Shown in pieces: positions 41,077 to 47,962 of a stretch of 64,000 bases of DNA. A model generated the notes under the pieces. That model had not been told where the DNA came from. It did no database searches and worked only from the letters and a program-made list of their open reading frames with translations. Numbering within the stretch: position 1 is the stretch's first letter; every line of letters starts with the position of its first letter. This DNA is from Demequina capsici (lineage in GTDB: Bacteria > Actinomycetota > Actinomycetes > Actinomycetales > Demequinaceae). The stretch lies in contig NZ_CP134880.1 in the NCBI RefSeq assembly GCF_032102965.1, positions 1,178,001 to 1,242,000 on the forward strand. The letters are read 5' to 3'. Both the position numbers and the translations under genes were made by a program.

Positions 41077-42011
41077 CGTGGGCCTCCCGTGGTCCAGCTG
41101 AATTCGAGCCCATGGATCAGGGCGGTCATCGCCTGGTGCAGGGGCGTGGGCACTGCGGTGCGGGCGCCTTCGGCGACGATGCCGCCGCACAGGACGTCGA
41201 CCTCGGTGAGATGGCGCGCCTCGACGTCCTGGAGCATGGAGGGCCGATGCCAGAACGCCTCCGTGATCGCCTCCTCCACCGCGTCGCTCGGGTCGCGCAG
41301 CAGCGTGATGCCCGCGGCCTCGCAGACGGCCTCCGCCTCGGCGATCAGGGCGTCGACCAGCGGGCGCAGGCCCGGATCGGTGCACACCTGCCCGATGCTC
41401 AGTCCGGTGAGCGCTGACAGCGGGCTCGTCGAGGCGTTGAACACGACCTTCGTCCACTGCGGGCCGCGCGCGTCGGCCAGCGCGTGGGTGCGCAGGCCGC
41501 CCTCGGTGAGGAGCGCTGCCAGGCGCTCGACGCGCGTCAACGGTGCCGGGCTGGGCTCGAAGGGTCCGAACCACGAGTCACCGGGGGCGTCGTATCGGAC
41601 GATGCCTGGTGAGGTGACCGTTCCCGCGGTGACGATGCTGCCTCGGATCACATGCGGCAGGACCGTGGCGATCGTGTCCTCGTTGCCGATCCCGTTCTGC
41701 ACGCTCACGACCGCAGCGCCCTGCAGCGGCGCGCGTGCCGCCTCGACCGCGGCACGCGTGTGCTGGGACTTGGTGGCGACGATCGCGAACTCGCAGGGCG
41801 GCAGGTCGTCGGCGCGTGTCACGCCGTGCACAGGGGCGACGAACTCCGCGGCACCGGTGACGCGCAGGCCGTCATGCGCGATCGTCCGCATGTGCTCCGC
41901 CCACGGGTCCACTGCCCACACCTCGACGCCGGGCACGCGCGCAAGGTGGGCCGCGTAGAGGCTCCCGATCGCCCCGCAGCCGAGCACGGCGACCCGCGTG
42001 GCGGTCGTCAC
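41073..42011 (-). CDS. Ketopantoate reductase family dehydrogenase (PanE/ApbA-like)
   Basis: A 312-residue NADP-dependent 2-hydroxyacid dehydrogenase-like enzyme. It shows the Rossmann start VAVLGCGAIGSLYAAHLAR, VATKSQHTRAAVE, VVSVQNGIGNED, and KVVFNASTSPLSALTGL with the catalytic Lys and Asn. PanE itself reduces ketopantoate, but the operon context (catabolic redox genes, panB elsewhere) suggests another 2-oxo acid or hydroxy substrate. GTG start overlaps the upstream stop (GTGA). Confidence 0.82.
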   Translation of the reverse strand: MTTATRVAVLGCGAIGSLYAAHLARVPGVEVWAVDPWAEHMRTIAHDGLRVTGAAEFVAPVHGVTRADDLPPCEFAIVATKSQHTRAAVEAARAPLQGAAVVSVQNGIGNEDTIATVLPHVIRGSIVTAGTVTSPGIVRYDAPGDSWFGPFEPSPAPLTRVERLAALLTEGGLRTHALADARGPQWTKVVFNASTSPLSALTGLSIGQVCTDPGLRPLVDALIAEAEAVCEAAGITLLRDPSDAVEEAITEAFWHRPSMLQDVEARHLTEVDVLCGGIVAEGARTAVPTPLHQAMTALIHGLEFSWTTGGPR

Positions 42012-42979
42012 CCGGCCACCTCGGCGGCGATGAGAGCGCACAGTGCAGGGTCTGCTCCGCCGATGCCGATGGCCCCGACGACCCGTCCGGCGTCGAGGAT
42101 CGGCGATCCGCCGGGAGCGAGGAGGAACGGTTGCGGGCCGAGAGCGCCGAGAGCATCGGCCGCGGCCCCGTACGTCATGACGAGGTCTCCGCTCGGCATG
42201 CCGAAGCGGGCGGCGGTGCACGCGGTCGCCAGTGCGACGTCGACGCCGCCCGCCACCGCGTCGTCCATGCGGTCCTGCCTGAGGGGGTCGCCGCCGCGGT
42301 CCACGACCGCGACGCTGATCCGTGCGCCGTGCCTCTGCGCCGACGCCGTGGCGGCCTCGCTGAGCTCCGCCGCCCAGGCGAGCTCGTGCTGCGACACGGC
42401 CGGCGGTGCCGCGCGCATCCCCAGGCTCTCCTGCGGTGGGACGACCAGGTCGCCGAACCTCTGCTGCCACCGCGCCGCGTCGTCGCCGTGCTGCCCTTCG
42501 TACGGGATGGTGAGCGCGTAGGCGATGAGGAGGTCCTCGGGGTTCGCCGGCTGACCGTCGGCGCTCACCGCCTCCGGTGCCACCCCGGCCGGGAGGAACG
42601 GGCTCACGGTGGCACCGGAGGCGGCGATCCCGCCCACGATCACGCCGTCGCGCTCGATCGGCATGCCACCCGCGCCGGGGAACACCGCCTCGGGCGACAC
42701 GGCCACGAATCCTGCCGAGATCGGGCCTGGAAGCGAGGTCATGCGGTGCAGGTGCTCGGAGCTCTGGACCTGCTGGGTCGCGGAGATCCACGCCTTCGAC
42801 CGTGCCCGCGCCATCCCGCCGGGTCCGCCGTGGTCCAGCCGGGACGCCGTGATCAGGGCACCGCTCGCGCCCACCACGGCGATTCCGCCGCGCAGACCGA
42901 GCTGCTCGGCCTTGTCGACGGCCCGCTGGACCAGCATCTGCGCCTCAGCGAGCGGGAGGTCGCGAGGATGGGAGCTCAT
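42008..42979 (-). CDS. Tandem GlcG/HbpS-like (DUF336) protein
   Basis: A 323-residue protein made of two GlcG/HbpS-type domains. Domain 1 spans about 8-140 (LAEAQMLVQRAVDKAEQLG, ARSKAWISATQ, FPGAGGMPIERDGVIVGGI), domain 2 about 195-323 (ELSEAATASAQRHGARISV, DRMDDAVAGGVDVALATA, GGSPILDAGRVVGAIGIGG). Single-domain members bind heme or cobalamin-like ligands or are of unknown role in glycolate and other catabolic operons. The ATG at 42979 overlaps the SDR stop by 4 bases. Confidence 0.82.
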   Translation of the reverse strand: MSSHPRDLPLAEAQMLVQRAVDKAEQLGLRGGIAVVGASGALITASRLDHGGPGGMARARSKAWISATQQVQSSEHLHRMTSLPGPISAGFVAVSPEAVFPGAGGMPIERDGVIVGGIAASGATVSPFLPAGVAPEAVSADGQPANPEDLLIAYALTIPYEGQHGDDAARWQQRFGDLVVPPQESLGMRAAPPAVSQHELAWAAELSEAATASAQRHGARISVAVVDRGGDPLRQDRMDDAVAGGVDVALATACTAARFGMPSGDLVMTYGAAADALGALGPQPFLLAPGGSPILDAGRVVGAIGIGGADPALCALIAAEVAG

Positions 42980-43734
42980 ACGAGGGTCCGTCCGCCGTCG
43001 ACGTAGACGCACTGCCCCGTGATGAAGCCGGCGCGGTCGGAGACCAGGAACGTCACGGCGTCCGCCACCTCGGAGGGGACGCCCAGCCTCTGTGCGGGCA
43101 CCAGGGATTCCAGGTCCTCCCGGTGGCCGTCGCGGTCGAGGTACGCGCGGGTGAGGTCGGTCTCGACGTACCCGGGGCCCACCGCGTTGACGGTGACCCC
43201 ATGGGGTGCCCACTCCCGCGCCATGACGCGCATCATCTGGTTGATCCCGCCCTTCGACGCGGCGTACGGCGCGTGATGGGGGTGAGCCAGCAGGGCGGAG
43301 ACCGAGGAGACGAACACCATGCGGCCCGCGCCCGCGGCGACCATGCGTCGTCCCACCTCCTGCCCCAGCCACCAGGCGGTGGACAGGTTCAGGGTCAGGA
43401 TCGCCTGCCAGTCCTCGTCGCCTAGCTCGAGCACGGGCCGACGGTCGTTGCGGCCGACGGCATGTACGAACGCCGTCGGCGTCCCCACCAGGGAGACGGC
43501 GGCGGCGACGATCTCGCGACATGCGTCGGGGGTGGAGATGTCGGCCTCGAGGGTGTGGAGGTGAAGCCCCTGGTCCTGGGCCTCGCGCGCCACGGCGGCG
43601 AGCGCTTCAGGGTCGCGGTCGACGACCACGGCACGTGTGCCTGCGGCGGCGAGGCTGAGCACGGAGGCTCCGCCCAGACCGCCGGCACCGATGATGAGGG
43701 CGCCTTTGCCCTCGAGGTTCAACCAGCCCGTCAT
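42976..43734 (-). CDS. Classical SDR oxidoreductase
   Basis: A 252-residue NAD(P)-dependent dehydrogenase. The cofactor loop reads IIGAGGLGGASVLSL, an active-site Ser is in VFVSSVSALLAH, and the catalytic pair is PYAASKGG (Tyr and Lys). It ends with GQCVYVDGGRTLV. It is the first gene of the minus-strand operon SDR, GlcG-like, PanE-like, flavin reductase. AAGGAAGAG precedes the ATG, and site 2 of the shared palindrome lies 31 bases upstream. Likely oxidises an alcohol intermediate of the module's pathway. Confidence 0.9.
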   Translation of the reverse strand: MTGWLNLEGKGALIIGAGGLGGASVLSLAAAGTRAVVVDRDPEALAAVAREAQDQGLHLHTLEADISTPDACREIVAAAVSLVGTPTAFVHAVGRNDRRPVLELGDEDWQAILTLNLSTAWWLGQEVGRRMVAAGAGRMVFVSSVSALLAHPHHAPYAASKGGINQMMRVMAREWAPHGVTVNAVGPGYVETDLTRAYLDRDGHREDLESLVPAQRLGVPSEVADAVTFLVSDRAGFITGQCVYVDGGRTLV

Positions 43735-43764
43735 GTGTGCACTCTTCCTTGAGTTCTCACAGAA

Positions 43765-43779
43765 TGAAAGTAACTTTCA
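43765..43779. promoter_or_regulatory. Palindrome TGAAAG-N3-CTTTC, site 2 (perfect)
   Basis: TGAAAGTAACTTTCA is a perfect 15-base odd-centred palindrome in the promoter of the minus-strand SDR operon. It is the best copy of the three. Confidence 0.8.
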
Positions 43780-43861
43780 AAAACAGTAGACGACTTGCGA
43801 GCCCATGTCCAGACGGCGCGCGGGAGGTGGAATCGCGCCGCCCATGCCGCTACCATCCCTA

Positions 43862-43876
43862 TGAAAGTCGCTTTCG
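43862..43876. promoter_or_regulatory. Palindrome TGAAAG-N3-CTTTC, site 3
   Basis: TGAAAGTCGCTTTCG lies 97 bases from site 2 and 55 bases before the plus-strand operon's first possible start (43932). A further half-like CGAAAG follows at 43882. Confidence 0.75.
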
Positions 43877-43931
43877 CTAATCGAAAGATCCCCGGTTCGC
43901 CCGGAGTCCGCCCGCACAAAGGAGTGCAACC

Positions 43932-44033
43932 GTGACCGTCGCGCCCACCCTTCATCCTGTGTCCCTGCGCGGTTGCGCACGGGTTCCCCGCAGCCGCGCC
44001 GCCGCGTCGCACACGGCGAGCCGACGCGCATGA
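43932..44033 (+). CDS. Small 33-residue ORF coupled to the SDR gene
   Basis: A GTG with an excellent AAAGGAG (43918-43924) opens a 33-codon frame rich in Arg, Ala and Ser that ends in a TGA overlapping the ATG of the next gene (ATGA). The following SDR has almost no ribosome site of its own, so translation of this ORF could deliver ribosomes to it. The peptide (start MTVAPTLHPVSLRG) resembles nothing I know. It may be a leader used only for coupling, or the remnant of a longer protein. Confidence 0.5.
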   Translation: MTVAPTLHPVSLRGCARVPRSRAAASHTASRRA

Positions 44034-44800
44034 GCGGCCGGCTCACGGGCAGATCCGTGCTCGTCACCGGCACCGGCGGCGGGATAGGGCGCGCGACGGC
44101 GATCCTCTGCGCACGCGAGGGGGCGCACGTGGTCGGTTGCGATCTGAACCAGGCACCCTCGGAGGAGACGGTCGAGCTCGTCCGCTCCGAGGGCGGGCGG
44201 ATGGATGCGATCGCTCCCGTCGACCTGTCCACGCCCGACGGCGCCCGAGCATGGGTCGACGAGGCGGCGCGGATCGCAGGCGGCGTGGACGTCCTCGTCA
44301 ACAACGCCTCTGCGATCCGCTTCGGAGCCATCGACGCGCTGTCCTACGAGGACTGGTCCTTCACCATGAGGAACGAGCTCGACATCGTCTTCCTCGTGAC
44401 ACGCGCGGCCTGGCCGCATCTGGTGGCCCGCGGCGGCGGGTCGGTGGTCAACGTCGCGTCGATCACCGCGTCACGCGGCGCCTGGTTCATGCCGCAGAAC
44501 GCGCACGGCGCCGCGAAGGGCGGGGTGCTCGCACTGACCTACCAGCTGGTGGTCGAAGGCGGCCCCCACGCGATCCGCGTCAACGCCGTGTCGCCCGCCA
44601 TGACGCAGACCCCGCACACGACGCCGATGCTCATGGACCCCGACGGGCCAGCCGAGCAGATCCTGTCGCGCGTGCCGCTCGGTCGGTGGGGGCAGCCGGA
44701 GGACGTCGCGCACGCGATCCTGTTCCTCGCGAGCGACGAGTCGCGTCACGTGACAGGCGCGAACATCCCCGTCGACGGCGGCGCGGCGGTGGTGGGATGA
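44030..44800 (+). CDS. SDR oxidoreductase with His replacing the catalytic Tyr
   Basis: A 256-residue classical SDR fold with cofactor motif VTGTGGGIGRA, NNAS at 91-94, NVASITAS (Ser144) and C-terminal VTGANIPVDGGAA. Where the catalytic YxxxK is expected the protein reads HGAAK: His159 and Lys163, with two extra residues between Ser and His. Either His acts as the proton relay or the enzyme is altered in function. The gene starts at an ATG overlapped by the small upstream ORF and overlaps the oxidase gene by 4 bases. Confidence 0.85.
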   Translation: MSGRLTGRSVLVTGTGGGIGRATAILCAREGAHVVGCDLNQAPSEETVELVRSEGGRMDAIAPVDLSTPDGARAWVDEAARIAGGVDVLVNNASAIRFGAIDALSYEDWSFTMRNELDIVFLVTRAAWPHLVARGGGSVVNVASITASRGAWFMPQNAHGAAKGGVLALTYQLVVEGGPHAIRVNAVSPAMTQTPHTTPMLMDPDGPAEQILSRVPLGRWGQPEDVAHAILFLASDESRHVTGANIPVDGGAAVVG

Positions 44801-46188
44801 GCGCGGCTGAGGCCGTGCGCGGACGGCTCGTGCGGCGCGGCGATGCGGACTACGAGGAGGCACGCATCGGCCGCGTGTTCAACGCCCGCAAGCCCGACAG
44901 GTATCCCGCGGCCATCCTCGAGGTCGCCGACGCCGACGACGTGGTCGCGGGCGTCCGGCTCGCGATCGAGCACGGCTGGGACGTGAGCGTCCGCTCCGGC
45001 GGGCACTCGTGGGCGGCGTGGAGCGTCCGCGACGACGCCCTGCTGCTCGACCTCGGATCGCTCCGGTCGATCGAGTACGACGACGCGACCGGCATCGTCG
45101 CCGCAGGCCCCGCGACGATGGGTGCGCTCGAGCTGACACCGTTCCTCGCCGAGCGCGGACGTGCGTTCCCCGGTGGCCACTGCGCCACCGTCGGCATCGG
45201 CGGATACCTGCTGCAAGGAGGGCAGGGCTGGAACGGGCGCGCCCAGGGATGGGCGTGCGAGAGCGTGGTCGCGGTGGACGTCGTCACCGCGGACGGCGAG
45301 CACGTGCGGGCGGACGCCGGGCAGAACGCCGACCTGTACTGGGCGGCACGGGGCGCGGGACCAGGCTTCCCCGGCATCGTCACCCGCTTCCACCTCCAGA
45401 CGTATGCGCTGCCCGAGGCGATGTGGCACGACACCTGGACGTTCCGCCTGGACGACGCCGAGGCCGTGATCGGTTGGCTCCACCGCGTCCTGCCGACCCT
45501 CGATCGCAGGGTGGAACCGGTGATGGCGGCGACAAGGCTGCCCGACGTGCCGCTCTACGACGGCGTGGAGCACCCCGGCGGCACGGTGCTGCTGCTCCAC
45601 GCAACCTGCATGGCAGGCTCCGAGGAGGAGGCGCGGAACCTGCTGGCGGGACTCGGCGACTGCCCGGTCGCGGGCCGCGAGCTGGGACGCGCGACCGGCC
45701 CGACCACCGTGGCCGACGAGAGCATCGCGCAGACCGCGCAGAATCCGGAGGGCTACCGCTACGCCGTGGACTGCGCGTGGACCGACGCTCCGGCCGAGGT
45801 GCTCGCGCCTCTGCTGCTCGACATCTGGCGCGAGCTCGACACGGAGCACTCGTTCTCGATCTGGTACGGCTGGGCACCTGCACGCGCCTTGCCCGACATG
45901 GCGTTCTCGATCGAGGGCAACGTGTACGTCGCGACGTATCTCATCTACCCCGACGCGGCGGACGACGGGATGTACCGGGAACGGGTGCACTCCCGCACCG
46001 CAGCGATCGCCCGCGCCGGGGGAGTGGGCGTCTACCTGGGGGACACGGACTTCACTGCCCGTCAGGACCGGTTCCTCAGCCCCGAGCATTACGCGCGGCT
46101 GGAGGAGATCCGCGCGCGGCGAGACCCGGCAGGGCGCATCAGCGGCTACCTGACCGCTGACCGCGAGGGGTTGAACATCCATGCCTGA
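44797..46188 (+). CDS. BBE-like FAD oxidase, predicted bicovalent flavin
   Basis: A 463-residue FAD-linked oxidase of the berberine-bridge-enzyme type (FAD_binding_4). The N-terminal FAD domain has VSVRSGGHSWAAWS with His70 and GGHCATVGIGGYLLQGGQGW with Cys129, the two residues that anchor FAD in bicovalent oxidases of sugars, alkaloids and other bulky alcohols. The BBE C-terminus follows. No signal peptide, so cytoplasmic. It overlaps both neighbours (4 and 8 bases). It would use oxygen to oxidise the module's starting substrate, releasing hydrogen peroxide; the substrate is unknown. Confidence 0.9.
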   Translation: MSAAEAVRGRLVRRGDADYEEARIGRVFNARKPDRYPAAILEVADADDVVAGVRLAIEHGWDVSVRSGGHSWAAWSVRDDALLLDLGSLRSIEYDDATGIVAAGPATMGALELTPFLAERGRAFPGGHCATVGIGGYLLQGGQGWNGRAQGWACESVVAVDVVTADGEHVRADAGQNADLYWAARGAGPGFPGIVTRFHLQTYALPEAMWHDTWTFRLDDAEAVIGWLHRVLPTLDRRVEPVMAATRLPDVPLYDGVEHPGGTVLLLHATCMAGSEEEARNLLAGLGDCPVAGRELGRATGPTTVADESIAQTAQNPEGYRYAVDCAWTDAPAEVLAPLLLDIWRELDTEHSFSIWYGWAPARALPDMAFSIEGNVYVATYLIYPDAADDGMYRERVHSRTAAIARAGGVGVYLGDTDFTARQDRFLSPEHYARLEEIRARRDPAGRISGYLTADREGLNIHA

Positions 46189-46603
46189 CGCGGGCCGGCT
46201 GGACCATGTGGGCCTCAACGTCGCGGACCTCGCAGCCGCGAGCGCCTGGTACGTCGCCGCGCTCGGGTACTCGGTCGAGCTCGAGCTGCGGATCGCGCCC
46301 ATCGACCTGGACATCGTGATGCTGCTGCATCCCGACGGCACCCGGCTCGAGCTGCTGCACCGCCCGGGGTCGGTGCGCGGGCTGCGCGCGGACAACCCGG
46401 CCGAGGCCGCGCTCACCGAAGGCTTGGGCCACCTCGCGTTCGATGTCGCCGGACTGGACGAAGCGTTCGCACGCCTGGTCGCGCACGGGGCGCGCGCAGT
46501 CATGCCGCCCCAGCCGTCGCCGGAGGCAGGGGTGAGGATGGCGTACGTCGCCGACCCGGAAGGCAACCTGCTCGAGCTCGTCGAGCGGCCGAGGACCGCG
46601 TGA
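46181..46603 (+). CDS. VOC superfamily protein (glyoxalase/epimerase-like)
   Basis: A 140-residue vicinal-oxygen-chelate protein with two beta-alpha-beta-beta-beta units. Probable metal ligands are His9 (RLDHVGLNVADL), Glu57 region (TRLELLH), the second-half His in GLGHLAFDV and the last Glu in GNLLELVE. This arrangement is shared by glyoxalase I, methylmalonyl-CoA epimerase and ring-cleavage dioxygenases; the small size and GHLAFDV favour an isomerase or epimerase. The ATG lies within the oxidase stop region (8-base overlap), and the transporter start overlaps its stop. Confidence 0.82.
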   Translation: MPDAGRLDHVGLNVADLAAASAWYVAALGYSVELELRIAPIDLDIVMLLHPDGTRLELLHRPGSVRGLRADNPAEAALTEGLGHLAFDVAGLDEAFARLVAHGARAVMPPQPSPEAGVRMAYVADPEGNLLELVERPRTA

Positions 46604-47832
46604 CGCGGGACGGGCGGGACGCGACCGCGCAGACGACGCCCCGGTGGCTCGTCCTGCTGCTCGGCGCCTACACCGCGCTCGTCGTCTTCACGACCGACGT
46701 CTACATGCCCGTGCTCCCGCGACTGGAGCAGGACTTCGCCACCAACGCTGCCGTGGCGGCAGCGACGCTGTCGGCCGTGCTGGTGGGCATCGCAGGAGGC
46801 CAGGTGGTGCTCGGCCCCGTGAGCGATGCCGTGGGACGGCGGCTGCCGCTTCTCGTGGGAGGCATCGCGTACTCGGTCGCGCACGTGCTCAGCGCCTTCG
46901 CACCGACGATCGAGGTGCTGCTCCTGCTGAGGTTCGTGACGGGTCTCGCTGCGGCAACGTGCCTGGTGGTGACGAGGGCGATCGTGGCGGACGTGTATCC
47001 GGGTGCCGCCGCGGGACGTGCCTTCGCGACGCTCGGCGCGGTCGGCTCGGTCGCCCCTGTGATCGCGCCCCTGCTGGGCGGCCTGCTCGCGCGGGTCATG
47101 GACTGGCGCGGCATGTTCCTCGTGCTGGCGGGGGCGGCGGTGCTGCTGGTGGCGCTGGGCGCCCGCGCGCTCCCAGAGACGCTGCCGCGCGAGAGGCGCA
47201 TCCCGCCTCGGTTCGGGCCCATCGTGAGCGAGCTCGGCGCCGTGCTCGCGATGCGACCATTCCTCGCGTACCTCGCGGCGGCGTCGGCGGTGGGTGCGGT
47301 CCTCTTCGGCTACATCGGTGCCTCGTCCTTCGTGCTGCAGGAGGGGTACGGGCTGTCCCCTCAGCAGTACAGCCTGGTGTTCGCGATGAATGCTGTCGGC
47401 ATCGTGGCAGCCTCCCTGACCACCAGGCAGCTGGTGTCGCGGATGGGCTCGGTGAGGCTCCTCGCGCTCGGCCACACGGCGTCGGCGGCGGGCGCCGGGA
47501 TCCTGGGCCTCGGCGTCGGGCTGCACTCGCTCGTGGTCCTGATGGTCGGGCTCTTCGTCGCCATCGCGAGCATCGGGTTCGTGATCCCGTCGGTGACGAC
47601 GCTCGCGATGGCGGTCGCGCGGAACAACGCCGGAGCCGCCTCGGGGCTGCTGGGCATCTGCCAGTTCACGTTCGGCGCGCTCGCCTCCCCGCTCGCCGGC
47701 GCGGGCGGCTCCGCATGGTCGCTTGTCGCCGTGGTGGCTGCAGGCGCGCTCGCCGGCCCACTGCTCATGGTCATGATCCATCGGCCCCGGTCGGTGCGCA
47801 GCCTCCGGGACGGGGAATCGAGCGAAGGCTGA
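46600..47832 (+). CDS. MFS transporter (Bcr/CflA type)
   Basis: A 410-residue twelve-helix transporter. The first half has TTDVYMPVLPRLEQDF, GPVSDAVGRRLPLLVGG (the MFS loop 2-3 motif) and LRFVTGLAAATCLVVTRAIVADVY, as in the Bcr/CflA drug exporters. The GTG start overlaps the VOC stop by 4 bases. Within this operon it could export a toxic intermediate or import the substrate; the family is mostly exporters. It ends the plus-strand operon that starts at 43932. Confidence 0.88.
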   Translation: MTRDGRDATAQTTPRWLVLLLGAYTALVVFTTDVYMPVLPRLEQDFATNAAVAAATLSAVLVGIAGGQVVLGPVSDAVGRRLPLLVGGIAYSVAHVLSAFAPTIEVLLLLRFVTGLAAATCLVVTRAIVADVYPGAAAGRAFATLGAVGSVAPVIAPLLGGLLARVMDWRGMFLVLAGAAVLLVALGARALPETLPRERRIPPRFGPIVSELGAVLAMRPFLAYLAAASAVGAVLFGYIGASSFVLQEGYGLSPQQYSLVFAMNAVGIVAASLTTRQLVSRMGSVRLLALGHTASAAGAGILGLGVGLHSLVVLMVGLFVAIASIGFVIPSVTTLAMAVARNNAGAASGLLGICQFTFGALASPLAGAGGSAWSLVAVVAAGALAGPLLMVMIHRPRSVRSLRDGESSEG

Positions 47833-47962
47833 CGAGTCGCCGCGCTCGCTCTGCTGCGACGACGCGCTGCACGGATTGACAACGCCGACGACCGGGCGTG
47901 TGCTGGAGCTGGGCGCGGGCCGAGGCCCCTCCACCCTGTGGGAGCAGCGTGGAGGCGTCGTC

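Noticed and set aside
40189..47832. Pantothenate or riboflavin synthesis role for the PanE-like and flavin reductase genes
   Set aside because: panB and ribA lie elsewhere with their own promoters, and these genes are embedded in an operon with catabolic-type enzymes and a shared operator.
47876..47962. TTG start extending the P-type ATPase by 29 residues
   Set aside because: No ribosome site, and the extension does not resemble a cation-ATPase N-terminus; ATG 47963 has GGAGG.
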